Below, one piece after another: positions 24,703-34,205 of a DNA stretch of 64,000 nt. The notes under the pieces were generated by a model. The model did no database searches. It worked only from the letters and a program-made list of their open reading frames with translations, and was not told the DNA's origin. The stretch comes from an uncultured Clostridium sp. (GTDB taxonomy: Bacteria; Bacillota; Clostridia; Clostridiales; Clostridiaceae). The DNA lies in the NCBI RefSeq assembly GCF_937920395.1, contig NZ_CALEVF010000039.1, forward strand, positions 31,155 through 95,154. The letters run 5' to 3'. Within the stretch, counting starts at the first letter, position 1. The number at the start of each line of letters is the position of its first letter. The position numbers and the translations under genes are program-made.

Positions 24703-25749
24703 ATGGAAATGGATGAAAGAAAAATTAAAATACTTCAGGCTATAATAACAGATTATATAAATAATGGTGAGCCTGTAGGGTCCAGAACCATAGCTAAAAA
24801 GTATGATTTAGGTATTAGTTCAGCTACAATAAGAAATGAAATGTCAGACCTCGAAGAAATGGGTTATATCGAACATATACATACCTCATCTGGTAGAAAA
24901 CCATCAGATAAAGGTTATAGATTATATGTTGATAGACTTATGGAACTTACAAAATTATCTTCTGAGGAAGAATATATGATTAAAAATCATCTTATTAATG
25001 CCGCACTGTATGAAGTTGATAAAATTGTTAAGCAAGCAACACAAATGCTTTCTCTTCTTACAAACCTTACATCTATAGTAAAAGCGCCTTCTGTTCAAAA
25101 AAGCTGTATAAAATATATTCAGCTAATGAATTTGGATTCTATAAGTATTTTGTTTGTAATTATTACAGACAGTGGTATTATCAAAAATAATGTTATAAAG
25201 GTTAGTAAGCCAATTGGCAATGCTACTATAGAAAAACTTACCAATATACTTAATTTTAGATTAGGAAAACTTACAATTGAACAGATAAATTTAGAAGTTA
25301 TCAATAATCTTAAAAGTGATTTAGCTTCTTATGAAGAAATATTTGCAGGTATTATTCCTGCCTTATATGATAGTTTATCTGGCGTTGAATCTTCAGAAGT
25401 TTATATTCAAGGCGCTGCTAATATATTTAATTACCCTGAGTATAACGATATAACCAAAGCTCGAGAGTTCTTAGTCTTGGTAGATAATAAAGAAAGCATA
25501 AATAGTTTACTAGGTACTAATGATAATACTTCTAAGATTACAATTAAAATCGGTGGTGAAAATTTTGTTGAGTGTGCAAGGGAGTGCAGTATTATAACAG
25601 CAGTTTATAGTGCTTCTGGAGTTCCACTTGGATCCATTGGTGTCATAGGGCCAACAAGAATTCCCTATGGGAAAGTTATCTCAGTATTAACTGGAGTAGT
25701 TAAAGAATTGAATGATAATATAGCTCAAATTTATAATGACCATAGATAA
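24703..25749 (+). CDS. hrcA: Heat-inducible transcription repressor HrcA
   Basis: Repressor of class I heat-shock genes that binds CIRCE and needs GroEL for activity. The 348-residue protein has the N-terminal winged helix (MDERKIKILQAIITDYI, GEPVGSRTIAKKY, SSATIRNEMSDLEEMGYIEH). The HrcA-specific region follows, ending with VPLGSIGVIGPTRIPYGKVI. First gene of the operon, controlled by the CIRCE site 17 bases upstream of its start. The spacing to grpE is short (50 bases). Length is typical. Confidence 0.98.
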   Translation: MEMDERKIKILQAIITDYINNGEPVGSRTIAKKYDLGISSATIRNEMSDLEEMGYIEHIHTSSGRKPSDKGYRLYVDRLMELTKLSSEEEYMIKNHLINAALYEVDKIVKQATQMLSLLTNLTSIVKAPSVQKSCIKYIQLMNLDSISILFVIITDSGIIKNNVIKVSKPIGNATIEKLTNILNFRLGKLTIEQINLEVINNLKSDLASYEEIFAGIIPALYDSLSGVESSEVYIQGAANIFNYPEYNDITKAREFLVLVDNKESINSLLGTNDNTSKITIKIGGENFVECARECSIITAVYSASGVPLGSIGVIGPTRIPYGKVISVLTGVVKELNDNIAQIYNDHR

Positions 25750-25799
25750 AATTTTAAATTAAGAAATTTGTTTTGAGCAAGATTTGGAGGAATGATTGA

Positions 25800-26501
25800 G
25801 TGAATACGAATAATGAAGAAATGCTAGACGAACAAAATACAGAGGTTTCAAATGAAAGTCCAAGTTCAGTTGATGAAACTAACGAAGTTCAAGAAAACAA
25901 AAAAAAGACTGAGGACAACTCAAATGAAACAACAGAAGAAAATGAAACGCAAGAAGAAAATGAAGTATTAGAACAACCTGAAATAGTAGATGAAGATGAA
26001 GAAGTTGAAGAACTTTTAGAAAGTGATAAAGAGAAAGATATGAGAAAAAGTAAAAAGAAATTAGAAGCCGAAAACAAAACTTTACAAGATAATGTTGATT
26101 CTTTTAAGGATAAACTTTTAAGGACAACTGCAGAGTATGAAAATTTTAGGAAAAGAACAACAAAGGAAAAACAAAACATATACACAGATGCTTGTGGGGA
26201 TGTTTTAAAAGAAATTCTACCAGTACTTGATAACTTAGAAAGAGCACTTTCCATTGAAGGTGGTGGGGATGAGCTAAGAACCGGTGTAGAAAATACAGTT
26301 AAATTATTTAATGCTGCATTTAAAAAACTAGGCATTGAAGAATTGTCCTCAACAGGTGACTTTGATCCTAACTTACACAATGCAGTAATGCATGTAGAAG
26401 ATGAACAATATGGGGTAAATCAAATTGTAGAAGTATTACAAAAGGGATATAAAAAAGAAGATAAAGTATTAAGACATAGTATGGTTAAAGTTGCTAATTA
26501 A
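25800..26501 (+). CDS. grpE: Nucleotide exchange factor GrpE
   Basis: Co-chaperone that releases ADP from DnaK. The 233-residue protein has a long, very acidic, low-complexity N-terminus (about 1-85, Glu/Asn/Thr-rich). The dimer coiled coil (about 85-140) and the beta domain follow, with the family core ENFRKRTTKEKQ, VLDNLERAL and GYKKEDKVLRHSMVKVAN. The start is GTG 25800, 9 bases after GGAGG. The acidic extension is longer than in many relatives but usual for clostridia. Confidence 0.96.
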   Translation: MNTNNEEMLDEQNTEVSNESPSSVDETNEVQENKKKTEDNSNETTEENETQEENEVLEQPEIVDEDEEVEELLESDKEKDMRKSKKKLEAENKTLQDNVDSFKDKLLRTTAEYENFRKRTTKEKQNIYTDACGDVLKEILPVLDNLERALSIEGGGDELRTGVENTVKLFNAAFKKLGIEELSSTGDFDPNLHNAVMHVEDEQYGVNQIVEVLQKGYKKEDKVLRHSMVKVAN

Positions 26502-26582
26502 AGATTCAAATTATAAAAAATACAAATATTATAGCACTTATTAATTGTTATGGTATAAAAGGAATATAGGGAGGATTTAATA

Positions 26583-28448
26583 ATGGGAAAAATTATAGGA
26601 ATAGATTTAGGTACAACAAATTCATGTGTAGCAGTAATGGAGGGTGGAGAAGCAGTTGTAATTTCTAATTCAGAAGGTGCAAGAACTACACCATCTGTAG
26701 TTTCATTTCAAGCAAATGGAGAGAGATTAGTAGGTCAAGTAGCTAAAAGACAAGCAATCACAAACCCAGATAAAACAATAATGTCAATAAAAAGACAAAT
26801 GGGTACAGATCATAAAGTAACAGTAGACGGAAAAGCACATACACCACAAGAAATTTCTGCATATATTTTACAAAAAATAAAAGCAGATGCTGAAGCTTAT
26901 TTAGGAGAAAAAGTTACAGAAGCTGTTATAACTGTACCAGCTTATTTCAATGATAGTCAAAGACAAGCAACAAAAGATGCAGGAAAAATAGCAGGTCTTG
27001 AAGTTAAGAGAATAATAAATGAACCAACAGCAGCAGCACTAGCATATGGTCTAGATAAAATGGATGTTAACCAAAAGATATTAGTATATGATTTAGGTGG
27101 CGGTACATTTGATGTATCTATATTAGAACTTGGTGATGGTTTATTCGAAGTTAAATCAACTAACGGAAATACAAAACTTGGTGGAGATGACTTTGATGAA
27201 AAAGTTGTGAACCATATTGCAGATACTTTTAAAGCAGATAATGGAATAGATTTAAGAAATGATAAAATGGCACTTCAAAGACTTAAAGAAGCTGCTGAAA
27301 AAGCAAAAATCGAATTATCATCATCAACACAAACAAATATTAATCTACCATTTATCACAGCTGACGCAACAGGTCCTAAGCATATAGATATGAATTTAAC
27401 AAGAGCAAAATTTAATGAGTTAACTCATGATTTAGTTCAATCAACAATAGAACCAATGAAAAAAGCAATTGCAGATGCAGGTTTATCTCTTAATGAAATA
27501 GATAAAATTGTACTTGTAGGTGGTTCAACAAGAACACCAGCAGTTCAAGATGCAGTTAGAGAATTTACTGGTAAAGAACCTTCAAAGGGAGTAAATCCAG
27601 ATGAATGCGTTGCACTTGGTGCAGCAATTCAAGCAGGAGTATTAAGTGGAGAAGTTAAAGATGTATTACTTCTTGATGTAACTCCATTAACTCTTGGAAT
27701 TGAAACTTTAGGTGGAATAGCTACTCCTCTAATAGAGAGAAATACTACAATTCCAGCTAAAAAGAGTCAAGTATTCTCAACAGCAGCAGATGGTCAAACA
27801 TCAGTTGAAATTAACATTGTTCAAGGTGAACGTCAAATGGCTGCAGGTAACAAAACTTTAGGAAGAGTTACTTTATCCGGAATTGCAGCAGCACCAAGAG
27901 GTATTCCACAAATAGAAGTTACTTTTGATATAGACGCTAATGGTATTGTTAATGTATCAGCTAAAGATAAAGGAACAGGAAAAGAAGCTAAAATAACAAT
28001 TACAGCATCAACTAATTTAAGTGATGATGAAATTGATAAAGCAGTTAAAGAAGCAGAGAAATTTGCAGGAGAAGATAAAAAGAGAAAAGAAGAAATAGAA
28101 ATTAAGAATAATGCAGAACAGTTAGTATACCAAACTGAAAAAAGCTTAACTGACCTTGGAGAAAAAGTATCAGAGGAAGATAAGAAAGACATTGAAGGCA
28201 AATTAGAAGCTCTTAAAAAGATTAAAGATGGAGACGATACTGAAGCTACAAAGAAATCTACAGAAGAATTAACTGAAGCATTTTATGCAGTAACTACAAA
28301 AATATATCAAGCTGAAGCAGAATCAGCAAAAGCTGGAGAAGCTGCTCAAGGTGGAGATAATGCTGAAGGAAACACTGAAAATGATGACAATGTAGTGGAT
28401 GCTGATTATAAAGTAGAAGAAGACAAAAAAGACGAAGATAAAAAATAA
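26583..28448 (+). CDS. dnaK: Molecular chaperone DnaK (Hsp70)
   Basis: ATP-dependent Hsp70 chaperone. The 621-residue protein begins with the phosphate-1 motif [17 protein letters not shown]. It has [15 protein letters not shown] (phosphate-2), [11 protein letters not shown] (adenosine) and the substrate-binding domain from about residue 385. The C-terminal lid and acidic tail end in [18 protein letters not shown]. The ribosome binding site is GGGAGG. The Gram-positive form lacks the 24-residue insert of E. coli DnaK, as expected. Confidence 0.99.
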   Translation: MGKIIGIDLGTTNSCVAVMEGGEAVVISNSEGARTTPSVVSFQANGERLVGQVAKRQAITNPDKTIMSIKRQMGTDHKVTVDGKAHTPQEISAYILQKIKADAEAYLGEKVTEAVITVPAYFNDSQRQATKDAGKIAGLEVKRIINEPTAAALAYGLDKMDVNQKILVYDLGGGTFDVSILELGDGLFEVKSTNGNTKLGGDDFDEKVVNHIADTFKADNGIDLRNDKMALQRLKEAAEKAKIELSSSTQTNINLPFITADATGPKHIDMNLTRAKFNELTHDLVQSTIEPMKKAIADAGLSLNEIDKIVLVGGSTRTPAVQDAVREFTGKEPSKGVNPDECVALGAAIQAGVLSGEVKDVLLLDVTPLTLGIETLGGIATPLIERNTTIPAKKSQVFSTAADGQTSVEINIVQGERQMAAGNKTLGRVTLSGIAAAPRGIPQIEVTFDIDANGIVNVSAKDKGTGKEAKITITASTNLSDDEIDKAVKEAEKFAGEDKKRKEEIEIKNNAEQLVYQTEKSLTDLGEKVSEEDKKDIEGKLEALKKIKDGDDTEATKKSTEELTEAFYAVTTKIYQAEAESAKAGEAAQGGDNAEGNTENDDNVVDADYKVEEDKKDEDKK

Positions 28449-28472
28449 GATAAATAATTAACAAAACAACTA

Positions 28473-28510
28473 AATTAGGGATGGGTAACTACCCTTCCCT
28501 AATTTTAGTT
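28473..28510 (+). terminator. Terminator-like hairpin between dnaK and dnaJ
   Basis: AATTAGGGATGGGT / ACCCTTCCCTAATT with a short loop, followed by TTAGTTT. It may reduce readthrough so that dnaJ is made at a lower level than dnaK. Confidence 0.65.
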
Positions 28511-28628
28511 TATCTTAATTAAAACAGTATTATTAATTGTTATAGAAGAAATATATAATAATAGTTGTATTATTTTAAGGATTAGTTATACTATATAAGT
28601 ATATATATTTTAGGTGGTGAAGAGTTGA

Positions 28629-29750
28629 ATGGCAAATAAAGATTATTATGAAACACTTGGCGTAGGTAAAGATGCCAGTGAAGAAGATATCAAGAAAGCT
28701 TTTAAAAAGGGTGCGTTAAAGTACCATCCAGATAGAAATCCAGATAATAAAGAAGCTGAAGAAAAATTCAAAGAATTGAATGAGGCATACCAAGTTTTGT
28801 CAAATAGTGATAAAAGGTCTAGGTATGATCAATATGGTACAGCTGATGCTAATGGAGCAGGATTTGATGGTGGCTCTGATTATTCAGGATTTGGTGGTTT
28901 TGGAGATATATTTGGTGATATATTTGGAGGCGGATTCTCGTCAAGAAATCAGAATGGTCCCAAAAAAGGTGCAGATTTAGAATATAATATAAATCTAACT
29001 TTTGAAGAGTCTGTATTTGGTGTAGAAAAAGATGTATCAATTACAAGAAATGAAAAATGTGGTGATTGTAGCGGTAGTGGTGCTAAAGCTGGTACAACGC
29101 CTAAGACTTGTGATAAATGTGGTGGAAATGGGCAGATAAAAGTTCAGAGGAATACTGCATTTGGAAGTTTTGCTAGCATGAGCACTTGTGATAAGTGTGG
29201 TGGTAGTGGTAAGATAATTTCTGAACCATGTAAAACTTGTCATGGTTCTGGAAAACAAAGAAAAAATAGAAAAATTAAGGTTAATATTCCAGGTGGAGTT
29301 GATACCGGAAATGTTATGCCACTAAGAGGTCAAGGCGAACAAGGTGAAAAGGGTGGACCAGCAGGCGATTTATATATAAATATCAGAGTAGCTCCTCATA
29401 AAACTTTTAAGAGAAAAGGAATTGATATTCATATAGAATCACATATAAGCTTTGGGTATGCATCCATGGGTACTGAAATTAAAGTGCCAACGGTAGATGG
29501 GGATGTTAAATACAAAGTTCCTGGTGGAACACAATCTGGTACTGTCTTTAGACTTAAGGGTAAGGGAATACCTAGAGTAAACGGACATGGAAGAGGAGAT
29601 CAATACGTAAAGGTTATTGTTGATATTCCAAAATCTTTGAATGATAAACAAAAGGAAGCTCTTAAACTATTTATGCAAGCTAGTGGTGAAAGTGTAGAAA
29701 TTTTTGAAGAAAACAAAAAATCTTTTGTAGATAAAATACTAGGTAAATAA
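28629..29750 (+). CDS. dnaJ: Chaperone protein DnaJ (Hsp40)
   Basis: Co-chaperone that delivers substrates to DnaK and stimulates its ATPase. The 373-residue protein is a type I Hsp40. It has a J domain with HPD in KYHPDRNP, a Gly/Phe-rich linker (about 75-115), and a zinc domain with the four repeats [24 protein letters not shown] and CKTCHGSG. The C-terminal peptide-binding domain follows. The start is ATG 28629. It is followed by a terminator, then prmA, as in most clostridia. Confidence 0.99.
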   Translation: MANKDYYETLGVGKDASEEDIKKAFKKGALKYHPDRNPDNKEAEEKFKELNEAYQVLSNSDKRSRYDQYGTADANGAGFDGGSDYSGFGGFGDIFGDIFGGGFSSRNQNGPKKGADLEYNINLTFEESVFGVEKDVSITRNEKCGDCSGSGAKAGTTPKTCDKCGGNGQIKVQRNTAFGSFASMSTCDKCGGSGKIISEPCKTCHGSGKQRKNRKIKVNIPGGVDTGNVMPLRGQGEQGEKGGPAGDLYINIRVAPHKTFKRKGIDIHIESHISFGYASMGTEIKVPTVDGDVKYKVPGGTQSGTVFRLKGKGIPRVNGHGRGDQYVKVIVDIPKSLNDKQKEALKLFMQASGESVEIFEENKKSFVDKILGK

Positions 29751-29756
29751 TAATGA

Positions 29757-29787
29757 AAAACTTCGTTTTGTGAAACGGGGTTTTTTA
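29757..29787 (+). terminator. Terminator after dnaJ
   Basis: AAACTTCGTTT / AAACGGGGTTT with two G-U pairs and a TGTG loop, followed by a T run. Confidence 0.75.
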
Positions 29788-29808
29788 TTTTAAATAAGGA
29801 GAATATAA

Positions 29809-30744
29809 ATGGATAAAGATTGGATTGAGATAACTATAATAACAAGTAGTGAGGCGGTTGAAGCGGTTTCTGCAATGCTATATAATACTGGAGTTGAGGG
29901 GGTATCTATTTTGGATCCATTAGATTTGATTTATAGAAGGGATCATACTACGGATTGGGACTATTTTGATGAGAGCATTATTGATACAAAGAGTGGTGTT
30001 GTTATTAAGGGATACTATAAAAAAGATCAGCATTTTAATGAACATTTAGAAGAAATTAAAATAGGAGTAAATAATTTACCTAGCTTTGGACTAGATAAAG
30101 GAGCAGGGTCTGTTACTGCGCAGAAGGTAAATGAGGAGGATTGGGAAAATAACTGGAAGAAGTATTATAAACCATTAAAGGTTGGAGAAAAGATAGTCAT
30201 AAAGCCTATATGGGAACAGTACAATGAAAATCCCGGTGAAATAATTGTTCAGCTAGATCCAGGTATGGCCTTCGGAACTGGTTCTCATGAGACTACCAGG
30301 ATGTGTATAAAGGCATTAGAAAGGTATGTAGACGATAGTTCAACTGTTTTTGATATAGGTACAGGGTCTGGAATATTAGCTATCACAGCAGCCAAGCTTG
30401 GGGCTAAGAAAACTGTAGGAGTTGATTTAGATCCAGTTGCTGTAGACTCTGCAAAGCAGAATGTTTCATATAATGATATAGATAACATTGAGATATTGTA
30501 CGGAGACCTACTTGAGGTTGTTAAAGGAAAGGCTAATATAGTTATTGCTAATATAATGGCTGATATAATCATATTCCTAACAGATCAAGTTAAAGAAATT
30601 ATAACTAAGGGTGGATATTTTATATCTTCAGGAATAATTTTATGTAAAAAAGACGAAGTAATAAATAATCTAATAAAGTGTGGATTCACAATTGAGGAGA
30701 TAAATGTAGAGGGAGAATGGGTTTGTATAGTTGCAAAATTATAG
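29809..30744 (+). CDS. prmA: Ribosomal protein L11 methyltransferase
   Basis: SAM-dependent enzyme that trimethylates ribosomal protein L11. The 311-residue protein has the N-terminal substrate-recognition domain (about 1-130, with [13 protein letters not shown]). The Rossmann fold follows, with [37 protein letters not shown] (split as [11 protein letters not shown] and AITAAKLGA) and the catalytic-loop NIMADII. It follows dnaJ by 58 bases with a good ribosome binding site. Position and motifs agree. Confidence 0.97.
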   Translation: MDKDWIEITIITSSEAVEAVSAMLYNTGVEGVSILDPLDLIYRRDHTTDWDYFDESIIDTKSGVVIKGYYKKDQHFNEHLEEIKIGVNNLPSFGLDKGAGSVTAQKVNEEDWENNWKKYYKPLKVGEKIVIKPIWEQYNENPGEIIVQLDPGMAFGTGSHETTRMCIKALERYVDDSSTVFDIGTGSGILAITAAKLGAKKTVGVDLDPVAVDSAKQNVSYNDIDNIEILYGDLLEVVKGKANIVIANIMADIIIFLTDQVKEIITKGGYFISSGIILCKKDEVINNLIKCGFTIEEINVEGEWVCIVAKL

Positions 30745-30773
30745 TAAATGTATAAGTTAGGGGAGAATAAATA

Positions 30774-31550
30774 ATGCATAAATTTTTTGTACCCAAAAGT
30801 AATATAAATGATAATAAAGCTATTATAGAAGGCGAAGATGTAAAACATATATATAAGGTATTAAGGCTTCAGGTTGGTGAAAATGTAAGTGTTAATAATT
30901 GTGAGGGCGTTGAATACATAGGTGAAATAACTTCTATAGACAAAAAACTTGTAAATATAAATCTTCTTAAAGAAAATCCTATAAATAACGAAAGTCCTGT
31001 TGAGGTATACTTATTTCAAGGTATGCCTAAATCTACAAAAATGGATTTAATAGTTCAAAAGAATACTGAACTAGGAGTTAAAGCAATAACCCCTATAATT
31101 ACACATAGGGTAGAAATTAAAACTGAGATAATGGAATTTAAAAAAGATAAGGAACTTGATAAAAAGATAGTTAGATGGAATAGGATAGCTCTTGAAGCTT
31201 CTAAGCAAAGTAAAAGAAGTTTAATACCGATAATTAATGCACCTATAGATTTTGATAATTTACTTATCGAATTAAAAGCTATGGATTTAGTGGTAGTACC
31301 CTATGAAAATGAAGAGGGTTATGGAATGAGAAAATTAGTCAAAGATATAGATAAAGAAAACATTAATAAAGTTGCAATTATTATAGGACCTGAGGGTGGA
31401 TTTGAGGAATATGAAATATTAAAACTTAAAGAGATAGGAGCAAAAATCATAACTTTAGGACCTCGAATACTTAGAACAGAAACAGCAGGATTCACATGCT
31501 TAAGTTTAATAATGTATGAGCTATCTGACCTTGGTGGAAGTTTAAAATAA
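30774..31550 (+). CDS. rsmE: 16S rRNA m3U1498 methyltransferase RsmE
   Basis: SPOUT-family SAM methyltransferase modifying U1498 of 16S rRNA. The 258-residue protein has a small N-terminal PUA-like domain (MHKFFVPKSN... to about 70). The trefoil-knot domain follows, with GMPKSTKMDLIVQKNTELGV, RIALEASKQSKRS, IIGPEGGFEEYE and TLGPRILRTETAG. Directly follows prmA, as in related genomes. In many clostridia mtaB comes next; here hinT follows after about 80 bases. Confidence 0.97.
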   Translation: MHKFFVPKSNINDNKAIIEGEDVKHIYKVLRLQVGENVSVNNCEGVEYIGEITSIDKKLVNINLLKENPINNESPVEVYLFQGMPKSTKMDLIVQKNTELGVKAITPIITHRVEIKTEIMEFKKDKELDKKIVRWNRIALEASKQSKRSLIPIINAPIDFDNLLIELKAMDLVVVPYENEEGYGMRKLVKDIDKENINKVAIIIGPEGGFEEYEILKLKEIGAKIITLGPRILRTETAGFTCLSLIMYELSDLGGSLK

Positions 31551-31630
31551 ACATTCTAATTAATTTATTTAAAAGGAAAATTAACTTTTATGTTGAATAG
31601 TATAGTATAGGATGAATTGGAGGTGATAAT

Positions 31631-31996
31631 GTGGAAAAGGGTTGTGTGGAAAAGGTCGATTGTCTTTTTTGTAAAATCATAAAAAAACAAATTCCATCAG
31701 AAATGTTATATGAAGATGACAAAGTTATAGTTATTAAAGACATAAGTCCTCAGGCACCAGTACATGTTATAATTATTCCAAAACAGCATATTGATAATTT
31801 AAATTGCTTAAAGGAAGATCAGTCAGAAATAATAGGGCATATATTTATGGTTGCAACTAAGGTTGTACAGACTTTAGGAATTGCAAATACTGGATATAGG
31901 ATTGTTTCTAATTGTGGTGAGCAAGGGGGTCAAACAGTTCAACATATACATTTTCATTTGCTCGGTGGAAGATTGCTTGAGTGGCCACCTGGTTAA
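31631..31996 (+). CDS. hinT: HIT family protein (HinT-like purine phosphoramidase)
   Basis: Histidine-triad nucleotide hydrolase that cleaves adenosine phosphoramidates. The 121-residue protein has CLFCKIIKKQIPSEMLYEDD near its start (residues about 11-30) and the triad QHIHFHLLGGR near 103-113. The GTG start at 31631 follows GGAGGTGATA with normal spacing; an overlapping ATG at 31629 is out of frame. Length is typical (about 115-120). It precedes rpsU, the usual clostridial neighbour. Confidence 0.94.
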   Translation: MEKGCVEKVDCLFCKIIKKQIPSEMLYEDDKVIVIKDISPQAPVHVIIIPKQHIDNLNCLKEDQSEIIGHIFMVATKVVQTLGIANTGYRIVSNCGEQGGQTVQHIHFHLLGGRLLEWPPG

Positions 31997-32078
31997 TTTA
32001 TAATAATTTAATAAATTGAATTTTTGATAATGTTTTATAAAAAAGCATTATATATATAACAAAACAGCAATGAAAATG

Positions 32079-32108
32079 TTGACATTATGTAAAGCAGTGT
32101 TGTATAAT
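32079..32108 (+). promoter_or_regulatory. rpsU: Promoter of rpsU
   Basis: TTGACA (32079-32084), 18 bases, TATAAT (32103-32108), the strongest sigma-A-type match in the window. It gives a leader of about 65 bases. Confidence 0.8.
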
Positions 32109-32127
32109 AAAAAATGTACTATTTAGG

Positions 32128-32170
32128 CCCCGCATTAGCTGCTTTTAAATTGAATTGAGCTAGCGGAGGG
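32128..32170 (+). promoter_or_regulatory. Leader hairpin that buries the rpsU ribosome binding site
   Basis: CCGC (32130-32133) and TAGCT (32136-32140) pair with AGCTA (32158-32162) and GCGG (32163-32166), with a two-base bulge. CC at 32128-32129 can further pair with GG at 32168-32169. The stem therefore contains GGAGGG, the rpsU Shine-Dalgarno sequence. This suggests translational control, possibly by S21 itself; that part is inference. Confidence 0.5.
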
Positions 32171-32180
32171 AGGGATAATG

Positions 32181-32357
32181 ATGTCAGAAATTAAAGTTGG
32201 AACAGACGAGACAATTGAGAATGCTTTAAGAAGGTTTAAGAAAAAGTGTGCAAGAAGTGGAGTGCTCGGAGAAGTAAGAAAAAGAGAGCACTACGAAAAA
32301 CCAAGCGTTAAAAAGAAATTGAAATCAGAAGCTGCAAGAAAAAGAAAATTTAAATAG
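32181..32357 (+). CDS. rpsU: 30S ribosomal protein S21
   Basis: Small basic ribosomal protein needed for initiation on natural mRNAs. The 58-residue product ([19 protein letters not shown], then [26 protein letters not shown] and a Lys/Arg-rich end) matches the family over its whole length. ATG 32181 gives the conserved MSEIKV start; ATG 32178, directly before it, is also possible and adds one Met. The ribosome binding site GGAGGGAGGG is doubled and lies in a hairpin. In relatives yqeY often follows; no such gene is present here. Confidence 0.96.
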   Translation: MSEIKVGTDETIENALRRFKKKCARSGVLGEVRKREHYEKPSVKKKLKSEAARKRKFK

Positions 32358-32367
32358 ATTTTTTAAA

Positions 32368-32620
32368 TTGAGAAAGACAAGATTTGTTTTATAATGTAAA
32401 AGAGTCTTGTTATAATACCTTCCTCAGCAGTAACTAAATCATAAATTTAGAGCTATTCAAAAAAAAGCAGTGGTGGTATTGGGATATAATGGTATGAAAA
32501 TGTAAAGAAAAGTTATGTTTATCTCATTACCTTAAGTTAAAGGTGAATTAGATGGTAAACTTGATTGCAAAATAATATTTTAATAAATAAAAGATTCAGC
32601 ATTTGCTGGGTCTTTTTTTT
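32368..32620 (+). ncRNA. Candidate transcript of unknown function between rpsU and yqfC
   Basis: The 340-base gap after rpsU has no gene. It does hold a promoter-like pair (TTGAGA 32368-32373, 16 bases, TATAAT 32390-32395, with a second TATAAT at 32411). It also has segments that can pair (AATACC 32414 with GGTATT 32475; CTAAAT / ATTTAG around 32434-32450; GGTATGA with TCATTACC) and a terminator at 32591-32620. It could be a small RNA of about 200 nt or a decayed gene remnant. It does not show the core of any riboswitch known to me. Confidence 0.3.
32591..32620 (+). terminator. Intrinsic terminator upstream of yqfC
   Basis: AAGATTCAGCA / TGCTGGGTCTT with two G-U pairs, followed by eight T. 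Confidence 0.8.
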
Positions 32621-32699
32621 ATTTTAAAAAATTATAAATGGTTATTAATTAGACACTTTTTTCATAAATTTAATATGAAGTATTTTGTGAGGTGAGTGT

Positions 32700-32984
32700 A
32701 TGAGTAATAAATTTTATAAAACAAGAGAAATGATTGCGAGTAAGTTAGATTTGCCAAAAGATATACTGTTGGATTTACCCAAAATCACTATTTTGTCAAA
32801 TAATGAAATAAACATAGAAAATCATAAGGGAATAGTAGTATTTGAAGAAGAAGAAATAAAAATAAATTCCAATGTGGGCCCAATTTCGATATATGGTAAA
32901 AATTTTAAAATATTATTTATAGGAGGAAACACAATAACTTTAAGTGGTAATTTTAAATCAGTTGTGTATGAAAGTCATGAATAA
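32700..32984 (+). CDS. yqfC: Sporulation protein YqfC (YabP/YqfC family)
   Basis: Small sporulation protein of the YabP/YqfC family; in Bacillus it is made in the mother cell under sigma E. The 94-residue product has an N-terminal helix (KTREMIASKLDLPKDIL) and a strand-rich domain (LPKITILSNNEINIENHKGI ... LSGNFKSVVYE). It immediately precedes yqfD, the conserved pair. ATG 32700 follows GAGGTGAGTG. No clear sigma-E promoter could be fixed by eye. Confidence 0.92.
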   Translation: MSNKFYKTREMIASKLDLPKDILLDLPKITILSNNEINIENHKGIVVFEEEEIKINSNVGPISIYGKNFKILFIGGNTITLSGNFKSVVYESHE

Positions 32985-34158
32985 TTTTAAAAAATATAAA
33001 AAAGGTAATGTCACAATGGAAATTCAATCATTAATTCCAGAAAAATTTATAAATTTATTATGGAAAAATGATGTTGTAGTAAAAAACATACGAAAAATTA
33101 ATATAACAACGGTGATTTTAGAAGTAAAACTAAGTGATTATGGTGAAATTAGTAAAGTGGCAAAACGAACAGGTACTAGAGTAAAAATTATTGGAAGAAG
33201 TGGAATGTCATTTTTTTTAATAAAATTAAAGAGTCGATCCGCTCTCTTAATTGGAATGATTTTATTTGGCAGTATAATATATTATCTATCTACGTTTGTA
33301 TGGAATATAGAAATTAGTACAGAAAACTACATAAGTCCATATGAACTCAGAAATCAAATTAAAGGATTTGGTGTAATACCGGGAATGAGGAAAAAAAACG
33401 TAGATGTGTATGAAATTGAAAGCAAAATTCTAAGAAGTAATGATGAAATAATGTGGGTAAAGGCAAGAATTGACGGTGTTAAATTAAAAGTAGATGTGAT
33501 AGAAAGGCAGTCTCCACCTATCATAGTTAGCAATAAAAACCCTTGTAATTTAATAGCGAGTAAAGATGGTGTAGTGGCTAGAGTATACACGACGGATGGC
33601 ACATCCATTGTGAAAGATGGGGACTCAGTGCAAAAGGGTGATATATTAGTTAATGGTGAGCAAGGCAAAGAAGGTAGTGTTTACCCTGTACATGCAAAAG
33701 GTGAAGTTATAGCAAGAACTTTTTATGAACAGATTAAAGAAGCGCCAATAAGCAAAGTAACAAGGGTAAGAACAGGGAACATTTTTAGTAATTTTTACAT
33801 TAAATTAGGAAATAAAAAAGTTTATCTCAAAAATAGCTTAAATCCCTATAAGACTTATGATAAAATAGAAAATAACAATAAGTTTGTCTGCAAAGAAACA
33901 TATTACGAAGTTAAAGTGAAAAATATACCTACGGATGTTACTAAAACACAAGATGAAATATATTTTAACATTTTAAGAAAGTTAGATAAAAGTGTAAAGA
34001 TCATTAATAAAATAGAAAGTGTAAAAAAAGAAAATAATAAATATTCTATAAGAGTATTGGTCCTTGCTGAAGAAAATATTGCGCAGGAGGCAAATATAGT
34101 ACCCGAAAAAAATAGTGAATCACAAAAAAATAGTAAAACCAAAAAGATAGCACAATAA
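32977..34158 (+). CDS. yqfD: Sporulation protein YqfD
   Basis: Sporulation membrane protein of the YqfD family, partner of YqfC, of unknown biochemistry. The 393-residue protein has a cytoplasmic N-terminal part (about 1-80) and one membrane helix (about 84-105, ALLIGMILFGSIIYYLSTFVW). A large outside domain follows, with VWNIEISTENYISPYELRNQI, the WVKARIDGVKLKVDVIERQ region and a C-terminal basic Lys/Asn/Ser tail. The gene overlaps the end of yqfC (ATGA), and ATG 32977 is preferred on that basis. There are in-frame starts at 32944 and 32968, so the exact start is uncertain. Confidence 0.92.
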   Translation: MNNFKKYKKGNVTMEIQSLIPEKFINLLWKNDVVVKNIRKINITTVILEVKLSDYGEISKVAKRTGTRVKIIGRSGMSFFLIKLKSRSALLIGMILFGSIIYYLSTFVWNIEISTENYISPYELRNQIKGFGVIPGMRKKNVDVYEIESKILRSNDEIMWVKARIDGVKLKVDVIERQSPPIIVSNKNPCNLIASKDGVVARVYTTDGTSIVKDGDSVQKGDILVNGEQGKEGSVYPVHAKGEVIARTFYEQIKEAPISKVTRVRTGNIFSNFYIKLGNKKVYLKNSLNPYKTYDKIENNNKFVCKETYYEVKVKNIPTDVTKTQDEIYFNILRKLDKSVKIINKIESVKKENNKYSIRVLVLAEENIAQEANIVPEKNSESQKNSKTKKIAQ

Positions 34159-34205
34159 AGATTAATAGATTCTTAATTTACTTGAGTAAAAAAGGTGGTA
34201 TAGGT

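Noticed and set aside
25889..26380. A 163-residue Ser-rich open frame opposite grpE
   Set aside because: It is the antisense of the GAA/GAT-rich acidic N-terminus of grpE, which reads as Ser/Leu/Phe runs on the other strand.
27833..28201. A 122-residue minus-strand frame inside dnaK
   Set aside because: It lies fully inside a certain gene, with no start signal or known motif.
32027..32051. ATAATGTTT / AAGCATTAT hairpin after hinT as a terminator
   Set aside because: It is followed by ATATATAAC rather than a T run, so termination is doubtful.
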